DNA from: CAVXDP01 sp964562925
Lineage (GTDB): Archaea; Thermoproteota; Bathyarchaeia; 40CM-2-53-6; CAVXDP01
Length of the DNA: 18,547 nt
Assembly: GCA_964562925.1 (NCBI GenBank)
Contig: CAZLVF010000026.1
Location: 1-18,547, forward strand
Direction of reading: 5' to 3'
Shown here piece after piece: positions 1-7,578 of this stretch. Position 1 is the first letter of the stretch; every line of letters starts with the position of its first letter. Below the pieces are notes generated by a model. The model saw only the letters and a list, made by a program, of their open reading frames with translations. It had not been told where the DNA came from and searched no databases. The position numbers and the translations under genes are program-made.

Positions 1-312
1 CTTGAAGTTGTGGATCAGAGCTCTCTCATGCTTCTAGGCAAGAGCGGCAGAGCTGCTACATATTTTCATATAGAAAGCATCTTCCACCTCCCGAAGCAGG
101 AGATTCCACAGAGACTCGAAGACTTTTCCAAAGCTGTTCGGAAGATTTTCGGCGTGGGCGGCCAATTGATAGAGCAGCAGATTCTAAAGGAGCTATGTAA
201 AAGACTCGGTGTGAACTATCAGTGGGTTAAAGGGGATAAGTTTCAGGTCGCCGTCGACAAGGTCAGGAAGCTGTCGAGTTGCTCAGTATTACATGACGAC
301 AATCCGCAGTGA
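1..312 (+). CDS. Small helical protein of a signalling-associated family, 5' truncated (copy A)
   Basis: The reading frame is open to base 1, so the gene starts outside the window; the GTG at base 10 is only the first internal start. The protein matches three other small proteins here (3068-3424, 3934-4413, 11052-11441). Shared marks are a VD(E/Q)..L..LG helix, a K.EIP.R.E.F motif, an FG turn, then LE..ILK.L..RLG and a closing helix. No catalytic motif, signal peptide or membrane segment is visible. It ends facing the histidine kinase at 474-2204, which is transcribed toward it. The function is unknown. By pattern it resembles small archaeal output-type domains linked to two-component proteins (NitrOD5-like, recalled and not searched). 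The family relationship is firm; the name is tentative. Confidence 0.7.
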   Translation, partial: LEVVDQSSLMLLGKSGRAATYFHIESIFHLPKQEIPQRLEDFSKAVRKIFGVGGQLIEQQILKELCKRLGVNYQWVKGDKFQVAVDKVRKLSSCSVLHDDNPQ

Positions 313-473
313 CAATTTGCCTTGAGTTCAGTGATAGTCGATACTGAAGAATCAAGGTTTGGTGGCCATTTTTCTGCGAGGCGAATGTATTGATGATCTG
401 TTAGTGGTCTAAATGCGAATAACTCTTCGAATATGCTTTCTTCTCTTCATAGCTGGGATTAGTGGGACTCTTT

Positions 474-2204
474 CTAGGCGGGTTTAACGCTGAAGGGCAG
501 CTTGACCGTAAAAGTGGTTCCTCTGTTCCTCTCACTCTCCACGGTGATCGAACCTTTGTGAGCTTCCGCGATGTGTTTGCATACGGCTAACCCTAGGCCC
601 ATGCCCTTACTCTTGGTTGTGTAGAATGGGCTGAAGATCTTGTCGAGGCTCTCTCTTGGTATGCCTACTCCTGTGTCTTGGATGTTAACTGACAGAGCAT
701 GTTCTGTCTTGGCTGTTCGTACGGTCAGTTGACCCCCTTGTGACATCGCTTGAATCGCGTTCGTAATTAAGTTGTTCAAGAGTCGTCTCATAAGAGCAGG
801 GTCAGCCACGATACTTGGAATGTCGTCTCCAGCCTCTATCGAGACTATGACGTCTTCAGGAACTTCTATAGTCGAAAGTGTATCGTTAATCAGTTTCTTC
901 AAATCAACTTGGACAAGCTCAGGTTTCAAAGGTCTTGCAAAATCCTGAAGGTCAGAAACAATCTTATTCATGTATTCTGTTTGTTCTTCAAGTTCGTTGA
1001 AGAGCTCATCTAGACCTAGCTTGGCTGCGGTCTCTGAACGTGTGTCTGACAAGCCTTCAAGCGTCTTTCTAGCTAGATAGAGCCGGCCGATCATGGCTTG
1101 TAGAGGATTGCGAAGATCGTGTCCCACCATTGCTGCCGTTTGACCAACAGCAGCCAGATGTTGAGTCTTGAGAAGAGTCTCTTGCATACGCTTCCATTCA
1201 GTGATGTCTGAGAACACGCCGTCACCGTATAGAACGTCACCTCTGTAGTAGATAGCTCCCGCTCTGTCGGATATCCAAATCCATTCTCCATCCTTCCTCT
1301 GAATTCTATACTCAACATCGAACATCCTGTTTCTTGTGAACAGCGCTTCATACGCTTCTTTAACCCTCTCGAGGTCTTCAGCATGAATTCTCCCATACCA
1401 GAAACTACTCCCCGCCTCAGTGATCTCTTCTGGAGTGTATCCGCACATTTCCACTATCCTTGGACTGACAAATACAATATGGCCTTTCCAGTCTATTGTC
1501 CATGCAATGTCTGGTATGTTTTCAACCAGTCTACGATACTTCTTCTCGCTTTCACGCAGTTCCCTAGTCCTCTCCACGACCAGATCCTCTAAGCGCTCGG
1601 AATACTGTCTAAGCTTCTCCTCCAAACGTTTGCGCTCGGTTACGTCCACAATGCCAATGATTGCCCCATCATAGTTCCCAAATTTATCAATGATCGGTGC
1701 TGCTGCGACTCTCGCGTAAACTCTGTTTCTATCTTTCCCTAGAAACTCGAAGTCAAGGTACTCCTTTAGACCCTGTCTGCAACGTCCGAAACTATCTCTA
1801 GCTATCTCCACTCCACTTCTATCCATGAAGGAAAAGAAATGTTTCCCTAGCATTTCATCTCCAGAGTATCCAAGCATCTTAGCCATGGAGTCGTTAACGA
1901 AGGTAGTGTAATCTTCTTTATCGAGAACCCATATGCCTTCATGTAGATTCTCTGCGATTAGACGATACTTCTTGTCGTCCTCTCCCAGTTTTGTCTGTTT
2001 TTGTGAAAGTATTTTGGCCACAGCTATGCCAAATGCTACAAGAAGCCCAGAATCAATCAACAGATGGCCCAGCATTTCTTCCCGTGGAAAAACAGTCAAG
2101 AACGGTCCCTTGTAAGTCACAAAAGCATGTAGTAGCATGCCTACTAGCAAGACAATTAGACCGAAAACAATCAAGAGGAAAACTAGTCTGTTTTCATCTC
2201 TCAA
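474..2204 (-). CDS. Membrane PAS-PAS sensor histidine kinase
   Basis: A sensor kinase expected to autophosphorylate a histidine and pass phosphate to a receiver, probably one of the two REC proteins just upstream. Two hydrophobic segments lie at residues about 7-29 and 44-66, with a short loop between. A PAS domain follows (about 78-190), then a coiled coil (190-220) and a second PAS domain (about 222-340). The HisKA box has H362 in HDLRNPL. The ATPase domain has an N box (NLITNA, N482), D510 in DTGVGI and a glycine-rich KGMGLGLA at 533-540. All catalytic boxes look intact. The start is a TTG at 2204, supported by GGGAG about ten bases upstream; no ATG is nearby. It is the last gene of the minus-strand cluster, 224 bases after the receiver gene at 2429-2884. 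The signal sensed is unknown. Confidence 0.93.
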   Translation of the reverse strand: MRDENRLVFLLIVFGLIVLLVGMLLHAFVTYKGPFLTVFPREEMLGHLLIDSGLLVAFGIAVAKILSQKQTKLGEDDKKYRLIAENLHEGIWVLDKEDYTTFVNDSMAKMLGYSGDEMLGKHFFSFMDRSGVEIARDSFGRCRQGLKEYLDFEFLGKDRNRVYARVAAAPIIDKFGNYDGAIIGIVDVTERKRLEEKLRQYSERLEDLVVERTRELRESEKKYRRLVENIPDIAWTIDWKGHIVFVSPRIVEMCGYTPEEITEAGSSFWYGRIHAEDLERVKEAYEALFTRNRMFDVEYRIQRKDGEWIWISDRAGAIYYRGDVLYGDGVFSDITEWKRMQETLLKTQHLAAVGQTAAMVGHDLRNPLQAMIGRLYLARKTLEGLSDTRSETAAKLGLDELFNELEEQTEYMNKIVSDLQDFARPLKPELVQVDLKKLINDTLSTIEVPEDVIVSIEAGDDIPSIVADPALMRRLLNNLITNAIQAMSQGGQLTVRTAKTEHALSVNIQDTGVGIPRESLDKIFSPFYTTKSKGMGLGLAVCKHIAEAHKGSITVESERNRGTTFTVKLPFSVKPA

Positions 2205-2428
2205 CCGATATTATCTCCCGGGACTCTGCGACAGTTTGGCCACGCATATTGTGTTAAACAAGTTAGGGGGATATCACTATTTGAGGAGTATCCTTGAGCA
2301 TGCCGTCAGGCGCTTGCTTGTGTGAAAAATGGTAAAGTTCTGATCTGGAAATCCTTGAACTGAGTTGGCATATCGCTTAGAGCTGGGTCCGAGAATAGAG
2401 CCTACGCTTCATCTCATGTTAAGAGCGA

Positions 2429-2884
2429 TTATATGGTCGGCTTGTCCTCTAGTTTTCTAGCTCGTGTCTCTATGAACTGAGTGACCTTCTCTTCACTGTA
2501 TTTCTCTTCTTCCTCCTGTTTCTTAAAATGTTCTTTGACCTTTGCGATAAGATCGTCAATGTTCACTATGGGTTTGACAACATAGCCGTGAGCGCCTCTG
2601 TTGACTGCTTCGATGGCGTTCTCTTGGGAGGGGTAACCTGTCACCATGATCTTCACCATCTTCGGTCTAGTTTCTTTCATCCTTGTTAGCAGTTCTGTGC
2701 CTTCCATGTCGGGAAGACGAATGTCCAAGAAAGCTAGGTTATAGAAATTTGCGTTGGATTTCTCGATAGCCTCTCTTCCCGTCTCCGCCGTGTCGACAGT
2801 GTAGCCTTCCGTCTCGAAGATCTCCTTGAAGCTCTTGAGGAGTACCTTATCGTCGTCGACTATGAGGATTCGTTTCTTCTCCAT
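2429..2884 (-). CDS. Receiver-only response regulator with charged C-terminal helix
   Basis: A stand-alone CheY-like receiver of 151 residues. The acidic pocket is D10-D12, the phosphoacceptor is D54 in FLDIRLPDMEG, the switch threonine is T82 in VTGYP and the conserved lysine is K104 in VKP. After the receiver fold comes a roughly 30-residue, highly charged helix ending in a QFIETRARKLE segment. The same tail occurs in the paralogue at 3455-3910. There is no DNA-binding or enzymatic output domain, so it probably acts by protein contact or as a phosphorelay intermediate. The ATG at 2884 has a strong GGAGGGAG ribosome site a few bases upstream. It lies between small protein B and the histidine kinase at 474-2204, its likely kinase. 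Confidence 0.93.
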   Translation of the reverse strand: MEKKRILIVDDDKVLLKSFKEIFETEGYTVDTAETGREAIEKSNANFYNLAFLDIRLPDMEGTELLTRMKETRPKMVKIMVTGYPSQENAIEAVNRGAHGYVVKPIVNIDDLIAKVKEHFKKQEEEEKYSEEKVTQFIETRARKLEDKPTI

Positions 2885-3067
2885 TTCTACTCCCTCCTGA
2901 GTATTGCATTAGACAATTTATCTGTATTATCTTCACTGTATCTAGACAAGAATGACATCTCGCACCTTAGGTGGTTGGATTCTTGGTTCTCTCCTTTCAG
3001 GCATCGTCTGTGATGCGTCAATAGTCCACAACCAGCTTGTTGTACTCAACAACCTCACCGTAAAGAC

Positions 3068-3424
3068 CTATGTTATAACCTCGCTCTCACCGAATCTTCT
3101 TCTTAACAATTGAACACAATCTAGGAAACTAGTTTTCGAGCTTTGATCATAATTGAGCTGAAGTTTGGAACAGAGACGTTTGAGCATCAACCTGTCCAAT
3201 ACAGAATTGTTTGAGCCCAGCAACATTTCTATGCCTGCACAGAAATCTTCGATGCGGCTTGGAATATCTTGACGCTTCAACCCCATACGCCGATCTAGGG
3301 AATCATATACCACTTTGACGGATTTCGATCCGAAGACGTTCATTAGAACCTCGTCTACGGCTTCCAGTACGAACCTGTCGAACTCTCTCCGGCCAAAGAC
3401 GGTTGAGGCTCCTTCGGAGCTCAA
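3068..3424 (-). CDS. Small helical protein of the signalling-associated family (copy B)
   Basis: A protein of about 118 residues related to copies A, C and D. It shows an LEAVDEVL helix, a GLKRQDIPSRIEDF motif, then an LG turn and LDRLMLKRLCSKL, ending in a charged helix. No enzyme motif or membrane segment is seen. Two starts are possible: GTG at 3433 and TTG at 3424. I prefer the TTG because GAGGTG lies at a normal distance before it, whereas the GTG overlaps that same GAGGTG. The gene sits between the two receiver-only regulators and reads in the same direction, which suggests a partner or output role in that pathway. The function is unknown; the NitrOD5-like comparison is from memory only. 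Confidence 0.78.
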   Translation of the reverse strand: MSSEGASTVFGRREFDRFVLEAVDEVLMNVFGSKSVKVVYDSLDRRMGLKRQDIPSRIEDFCAGIEMLLGSNNSVLDRLMLKRLCSKLQLNYDQSSKTSFLDCVQLLRRRFGESEVIT

Positions 3425-3454
3425 ACAAGGCACCTCGGAATAGGGTGTTTGCCT

Positions 3455-3910
3455 CTAGAACTCGCTCAGGCGCCTCAATTCTTTGGTCCGTGTCTCTATG
3501 AATTCTGCCACTCTTTCTTGAGTGTATTTCATTGTTTCCTGTTGTTTCCTAAGGTGTGCTTTAATCGTCTCTAGGAGCCTGTCTATGTTTATGGGTTTGA
3601 TTAGGTAGCCGTCTGCGCTTCTATTAACGGATTCTACAGCGTTGTCTAATGTGGGATAACCGGTCATGATCAGCTTAACCATTTTTGGAACGGTTTCTTT
3701 CAGGGTCGTTAAGAGTTTGGTTCCCTCCATGTCTGGAAGGCGAATATCTATTAGTGCCATGTTGTAGAAGTTTCTCTTTGACTTCTCGATCGCTTCCTCT
3801 CCGTTCTTCGCTGTGTCTACGCTGTATCCTTCACGTACAAGCACGGCTGACAGGATCTTTCTAACGTTTTCGTCGTCGTCGATCACAAGGATTCTGGTGT
3901 TCTCACTCAT
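3455..3910 (-). CDS. Receiver-only response regulator, paralogue of 2429-2884
   Basis: A 151-residue CheY-like receiver with phosphoacceptor D55 in LIDIRLPDMEG, T83 in MTGYP and K105 in IKP. It has the same charged tail as its paralogue, ending in EFIETRTKELRRL. A longer reading frame begins at a TTG at 3937. The ATG at 3910 is a better start because GAGGTGA stands about six bases before it. That start also gives exactly the length of the paralogue and begins right before the first receiver strand. No output domain is present. The gene follows small protein C and the relic of a histidine kinase whose stop lies about 20 bases upstream, so its original kinase was probably lost and the kinase at 474-2204 may now serve both regulators (inference). 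Confidence 0.92.
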   Translation of the reverse strand: MSENTRILVIDDDENVRKILSAVLVREGYSVDTAKNGEEAIEKSKRNFYNMALIDIRLPDMEGTKLLTTLKETVPKMVKLIMTGYPTLDNAVESVNRSADGYLIKPINIDRLLETIKAHLRKQQETMKYTQERVAEFIETRTKELRRLSEF

Positions 3911-3929
3911 TTCCTTCACCTCATGATGT

Positions 3930-4055
3930 TCATTCAATAGGGAGTGTTATCTTGAACGTCAAACCCTTGTCCAATACGCTTTCGACAGTGATAGAACCTT
4001 CGTGTGCTTCTTTGATGCGTTTGCATATTGGTAAGTCGAACCATATCCCCTTCGC
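3930..4055 (-). pseudogene. Relic of a histidine kinase C-terminus (last about 41 codons)
   Basis: Read in the frame other than that of copy C, this stretch encodes KG..F.LPICKRIKEAHEG followed by SITVESVLDKG, TF and a final LPIE, then TGA. This matches the closing ATPase segment of the kinase at 474-2204, which has KGMGLGLAVCKHIAEAHKG and SITVES in the same order. The glycine-rich G2 box is ruined: positions expected to be G, L, G and A are W, F, D and P. Nothing of the HisKA, N or D boxes remains upstream; the frame meets a stop at about 4068. The stop of the relic lies 20 bases before the receiver ATG at 3910, the normal layout of a kinase-regulator pair. The relic is visible directly; its history is inferred. 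Confidence 0.75.
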
Positions 4056-4413
4056 CGCCTCCGATTACGCTCAGTTCTTTCATATAGTCTACAAACTTGT
4101 AACCGCGTTTTTTCTCGAGCTTTAAGCCAATTTTGGAGTACAAACTTTCCAGAATAAATCTCTCAACAAAAACACTGCTAGAACCAAAAATCGCCTGTAA
4201 ACTTTCGGGCAGAACCTTGGCTATCTTAGAAGCCTCCTTCAGATTCAGATTTTTTCTTTCAGTATAAGATAGTATGAGCTCAGCCCCCTTGTTACCAAAA
4301 ATCTGTTTCAAAGTATTCTCTATCGTTTCTGGCAGCAATCCCTGTAGGTATTGCTCCTGCAAATGACGGGGAAAGCTTTCTGTAGATGCAAACTTCCATG
4401 ACGTACTATCCAA
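3934..4413 (-). CDS. Small helical protein of the signalling-associated family, C-terminus reading into a kinase relic (copy C)
   Basis: A 159-residue frame. The first about 120 residues form a diverged member of the small family, with an LPETIENTLKQIFGNKG helix, a LKEASKI segment where other copies have K.EIP, an IFGSSS turn, and VERFILESLYSKIGL. Family members normally stop after the helix that here ends in VDYMKELSVIG. The last about 40 residues, rich in R, Q, H and T, are the out-of-frame reading of the decayed kinase end at 3930-4055, so they are probably a junk extension. The start is a TTG at 4413 with GAGGGATC just upstream, overlapping the last codons of the Lrp-like gene by 8 bases, which suggests translational coupling. 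Function unknown. Confidence 0.7.
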   Translation of the reverse strand: MDSTSWKFASTESFPRHLQEQYLQGLLPETIENTLKQIFGNKGAELILSYTERKNLNLKEASKIAKVLPESLQAIFGSSSVFVERFILESLYSKIGLKLEKKRGYKFVDYMKELSVIGGGEGDMVRLTNMQTHQRSTRRFYHCRKRIGQGFDVQDNTPY

Positions 4414-4960
4414 AAGATGATCCCTCGATCGAGACGAGAGACTTTATTTCGATTACGCCATCAATCTTCGAGAGTGTCTCCAAGACATTATCCAGTCTAC
4501 CTTGCTCCGCGATGAGTACCACATCAACATCGCCTGTCACCCTGAAGATCTCGACGGCAGACAGCGATTTCATTCTTCCAATAGCTTCAAGCCGCCTCTG
4601 AGGAGAAACCCGAACTATTATGATCACGGGGCTCGAGTGGTAACCAATCGCCTTTAGGCCATCCTCGGTTATGTTAACGAAGCCGCGTCCTACCTGGACA
4701 AAGCCGGATTCCCGAAGCCGTTTCAAGTGGATACTTAGAGCTTGGCGAGTTAGCTGCAACTTCCGGGCGAGGTCTGATTGTCTTGTATGGAAGCTGTAGA
4801 CAGTCTCACGTTTCCCGTTCTTCAACAGCAGCTTCAGTACCTCAAATGATCTTCCAGTTAGAGATACCTTTTCGATGAGGAAGTCAGCTTTGTGAAGCGG
4901 GCTGTTGATTCCTTGACCGGGTCGCTGAGCCAATGTCAAATTCTGTCCTATACAAGGCAA
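4406..4960 (-). CDS. Lrp/AsnC-like HTH transcriptional regulator
   Basis: A 184-residue protein with a winged HTH at about residues 30-105, seen as FEVLKLLL followed by QSDLARKLQLTRQALSIHL, KRLRESGFV and a wing. Residues about 108-180 look like a RAM/AsnC ligand-binding fold: VIIIVRVS, a helix, IFRVTGDVDVVLIAEQ, a second helix, then IDGVIEIKSLVSIE. Such proteins bind DNA as dimers or higher oligomers and often respond to amino acids. It is the first gene of the minus-strand signalling cluster and is divergent from argG, so it may control argG, itself, or the two-component genes. The first start is a TTG at 4960 with no convincing ribosome site, so the N-terminus is uncertain and may begin a few codons later. 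Confidence 0.82.
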   Translation of the reverse strand: MPCIGQNLTLAQRPGQGINSPLHKADFLIEKVSLTGRSFEVLKLLLKNGKRETVYSFHTRQSDLARKLQLTRQALSIHLKRLRESGFVQVGRGFVNITEDGLKAIGYHSSPVIIIVRVSPQRRLEAIGRMKSLSAVEIFRVTGDVDVVLIAEQGRLDNVLETLSKIDGVIEIKSLVSIEGSSFG

Positions 4961-5102
4961 AGCTCGGCTTTACATAGACGTGCTGTGACCTTGCACAAAT
5001 GACATGGGTGACAGTATCCGCGATTTCTCACGTGCATGTTATCCAATCATCCTTTGTTAGCAAGCCTTTGGCCATTGTCTTCTAAGAGATCGAAGCCGAT
5101 GA

Positions 5103-5124
5103 AACATCTTGGTGGCAAGATGTT
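5103..5124. promoter_or_regulatory. Perfect palindrome, candidate operator
   Basis: Arms AACATCTTG and CAAGATGTT, nine bases each and perfectly complementary, separated by GTGG. It lies in the 279-base divergent spacer between the Lrp-like gene and argG, about 50 bases before the argG TATA-like box. A smaller palindrome, TGGTGACCA, follows at 5142-5150. Dyads of this kind suit a dimeric regulator, and the neighbouring Lrp-like protein is the obvious candidate, but binding is inferred. An RNA hairpin is the alternative. Confidence 0.5.
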
Positions 5125-5171
5125 CATTGGACGGTCTGCTTTGGTGACCAGTAGAAATTCATGCAAGAAGG

Positions 5172-5186
5172 AAAGCTTTTATTAAT
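5172..5186 (+). promoter_or_regulatory. TATA-like box of argG
   Basis: GAAAG followed by CTTTTATTA resembles an archaeal BRE plus TATA box. Transcription would start near 5205, leaving a leader of about 35 bases before the argG ATG. A six-codon upstream reading frame, ATG GTA ATG AAA GCT GAG TGA, lies at 5210-5230 in that leader. Confidence 0.5.
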
Positions 5187-5239
5187 GAATTCTTAGAAAC
5201 CGAGCCCCAATGGTAATGAAAGCTGAGTGAGATGGCTTA

Positions 5240-6454
5240 ATGGTTGAAGATAAGATAGTGTTGGCATACTCAGGCGGGCTCGATACGAGCGTGGCGATCC
5301 GATGGCTGAAGGAGAAGTATTCTGCGGATATCGTTACAGCGACCGTGGATGTTGGACAGGGTGGCGACATGGCCGCTATTGAGAGGAAGGCTAAGGCTAC
5401 GGGAGCGGTGAAACATTACTCGATCGACGCCAAGAACGAGTTCATAGAGAACTACGTCTTCCCAAGTGTGAAGGCTAACGCGCTCTACGGGGGGAAGTAT
5501 CCGCTTAGCACAGCGTTGGGCCGCCCTCTGATAGCGACGAAACTTGTTGAGGTTGCGAGAAGGGAAGACGCTTCAATCGTGGCTCATGGATGCAGCGGAA
5601 GAGGAAACGATCAGGTAAGGTTCGATGTTACGATCAAGACGCTCGCTCCGGATATGAAGATACTTGCACCGATCCGCGACTGGAACCTTGCGAGAAGTGA
5701 GGAGATCCAGTACGCGAAGAAACATGGGATCCCCGTGCCCGTCACGGTGGAAAGCCCATACAGCATAGACAAGAGCCTCTGGGGCAGATCGATAGAGTGC
5801 GGCATCCTCGAAGACCCCTTGATTGAACCTCCCGAAGAAGCCTTCGAGTGGACAAGCTCGATAGAGAAGGCTCCACCTGAACCCGCCGTAGTATCTCTAG
5901 AGTTTGTGGAAGGCGTTCCTGTGGCCGTTGATGATGAAAGGCTTGAACCCGTTACCTTAGTCTCACGTTTAAACGAAATTGCTGGAAGGCATGGAGTCGG
6001 ACGGATAGACCACATAGAAGATAGACTGGTTGGGATAAAGTCTAGAGAGATCTATGAGTGCCCTGCCGCAGCGGTCATCCTAGAAGCCCATAAGGACCTT
6101 GAGAAAGCCGTGCTGACTAGGCTTGAACTGGCATTCAAGGAACGCGTTGATGCTGAATGGACATTTCTTGTCTACGCCGGCTTGTGGATGGACCCGCTCC
6201 GTGAGGATCTGGAAGGCTTCATAGATATGACTCAGAAACGTGTGAACGGCAAGGTTAAGATTAAGCTTAACAAGGGGTCGCTGAGGGTTGTTGGAAGAGC
6301 CTCGCCTGATTCTCTGTATGATAAAGGATTGGCAAGCTACAACCTTGAAGGAACATTCGATCAGAGATGGTCTGAAGGCTTCATCCAGGTCTGGGGAATG
6401 CCGACGAGAAAAGCGAGAAACGTAAGAACTCGTATGGGCAGGTTCTCAAATTAG
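5240..6454 (+). CDS. argG: Argininosuccinate synthase
   Basis: Catalyses ATP-dependent joining of citrulline and aspartate to argininosuccinate, the penultimate step of arginine synthesis, in the cytoplasm. The nucleotide-binding motif AYSGGLDTS is at residues 9-17, and the substrate-loop motif HGCSGRGNDQVRF is at 116-128. The tetramerisation region and the C-terminal part, including the YECPAAAVIL segment, are all present, and the length of 404 is normal for the family. The ATG at 5240 starts just before the first beta strand, with a GAGTGAG-type site upstream. No argH or other arginine gene is next to it; the following gene belongs to another pathway. It is divergent from an Lrp/AsnC-like gene, a regulator family often tied to amino-acid metabolism, so control by that protein is plausible. 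Confidence 0.97.
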   Translation: MVEDKIVLAYSGGLDTSVAIRWLKEKYSADIVTATVDVGQGGDMAAIERKAKATGAVKHYSIDAKNEFIENYVFPSVKANALYGGKYPLSTALGRPLIATKLVEVARREDASIVAHGCSGRGNDQVRFDVTIKTLAPDMKILAPIRDWNLARSEEIQYAKKHGIPVPVTVESPYSIDKSLWGRSIECGILEDPLIEPPEEAFEWTSSIEKAPPEPAVVSLEFVEGVPVAVDDERLEPVTLVSRLNEIAGRHGVGRIDHIEDRLVGIKSREIYECPAAAVILEAHKDLEKAVLTRLELAFKERVDAEWTFLVYAGLWMDPLREDLEGFIDMTQKRVNGKVKIKLNKGSLRVVGRASPDSLYDKGLASYNLEGTFDQRWSEGFIQVWGMPTRKARNVRTRMGRFSN

Positions 6455-6782
6455 GTCCAGTCAACTCTGGGAGATCGCTGGTCTTCGCTGGCAGCCGTTA
6501 ATCTGCATACTAGAGGTTAGGTCTGCTATCTAGTCTGACGTTTAGAGATCCTCCGATATCTTGCTGGTGATAGTCTCAAGTTGGATGCTTGAACTCTGCG
6601 GGAGACTGGAACCGTTCACAAGTATACCGGACACATGCTTCTGTGGAGGGGGGTAAGGGGGCATCTAGGGATTCTCGTACGTAGCTTTCGGTTCATGTGA
6701 GTTGAGAAGATATTTAGTTAGAGGTCAGGATAGAAGATATCGACTGGATTAGTCTGAACTTAAAGGATAGGAAGAAAACGTC
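6455..6782. other. Gene-free spacer between argG and the CofE-like gene
   Basis: I find no convincing protein or RNA gene in this 328-base stretch. It contains an inverted repeat, AGTCTC at 6572-6577 with GAGACT at 6602-6607, enclosing CAAG/CTTG. It also has a G-rich run at about 6645-6670 and an AT-rich GATATTTAG at about 6708-6716 that could be the TATA box for the next gene. None of these is strong. Confidence 0.5.
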
Positions 6783-7553
6783 TTGGAACTGTTCGGTCTG
6801 CGAACGCCACTCATCAGGGCTGGAGATGACTTTCTCGATGTTCTTTTCAAGTCTCTGAGGAGAAGTAGGCTGGAGATCAGGGACGACGATATTTTGGTTA
6901 TTGCTACGAAGGTGGTCTCGATCCTTGAAGGTCGACAGGTAGATTTGAAGAGTGTGAATCCATCCAAGCGGGCGAAGGTTCTAGCGGAGAAGTATGATCT
7001 GGAACCAAGGTACGCAGAGCTGGTCGTACGTGAAAGCCAAGAGATCTACGGGGGAGTCCGAAGAGCTCTCCTAACGCTTAAGAATAATGTTCTGATCGCA
7101 AACGCGGGGATAGACCATTCCAACATTCCTAAAGGAAGTCTGATCTTATGGCCGAGGAACGCTCAGAAATCTGCTGAGGAGATTCGGAACCGAATATACA
7201 AGGCCACCGGGAAGAAGGTTGGAGTTGCGATCGTTGATAGTAGGACGACGCCGCTACGAATGGGAACGGTCGGCGTTGCACTGGGCATCGCGGGATTTCA
7301 ACCGATAAAGGATTATCGGAAGAAGAAGGATCTCTTCGGGAATACCATGCTGATAACTCGACAGGCTGTAGCTGACGACCTTGTAAGCGCGGCGCACCTC
7401 TTAATGGGAGAGACTGCTGAAAGGGTTCCTATGGTGCTGGTCAGAGGTGCCCCTGTAAAGTTTTCTGAGCACTATGATCCAAGATCGATAGTGATATCTC
7501 CCAAGCGGTGCATGTTCATGAAGACGTTGAAGCCCAGCGGCTCTGCAAGATAG
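6783..7553 (+). CDS. CofE-family (F420-0:gamma-glutamyl ligase-like) protein, atypical
   Basis: A 256-residue protein of the CofE fold, whose founding members add glutamate to coenzyme F420-0 using GTP. Family features seen are the N-terminal AGDD (residues 13-16), DDDILVIATKVVSILEGR at about 34-51, ANAGIDHSN at 106-114, IVDSR at 150-154 and AVADDLVSAAHLLMGE at 195-210. Two signature segments differ from classical CofE as I recall it. The DPD.SA stretch reads PRNAQKSA, and the D(T)-GRP-R segment reads DSRTTPLRMGT. The protein may be a paralogous branch with another acceptor, so I withhold cofE. Start is TTG at 6783 with AGGAAG eight bases upstream, right at the domain start. No other F420 genes are nearby. 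Confidence 0.82.
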   Translation: MELFGLRTPLIRAGDDFLDVLFKSLRRSRLEIRDDDILVIATKVVSILEGRQVDLKSVNPSKRAKVLAEKYDLEPRYAELVVRESQEIYGGVRRALLTLKNNVLIANAGIDHSNIPKGSLILWPRNAQKSAEEIRNRIYKATGKKVGVAIVDSRTTPLRMGTVGVALGIAGFQPIKDYRKKKDLFGNTMLITRQAVADDLVSAAHLLMGETAERVPMVLVRGAPVKFSEHYDPRSIVISPKRCMFMKTLKPSGSAR

Positions 7554-7578
7554 GCTGTCCTCTGCTACGCGATCGCAT

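Noticed and set aside
380..440. TGATGA at about 392, resembling the C box of an archaeal C/D guide RNA
   Set aside because: No matching CTGA D box or internal boxes at the right spacing.
2220..2420. A 43-codon minus-strand open stretch between the receiver and kinase genes
   Set aside because: No start codon, no ribosome site and no recognisable protein pattern; likely chance.
5182..6015. Long antisense frames over argG and other genes (for example 5611-6015 minus, 1420-1674 plus, 12693-13004 plus)
   Set aside because: They are shadows of well-supported genes on the other strand and show no domain pattern of their own.
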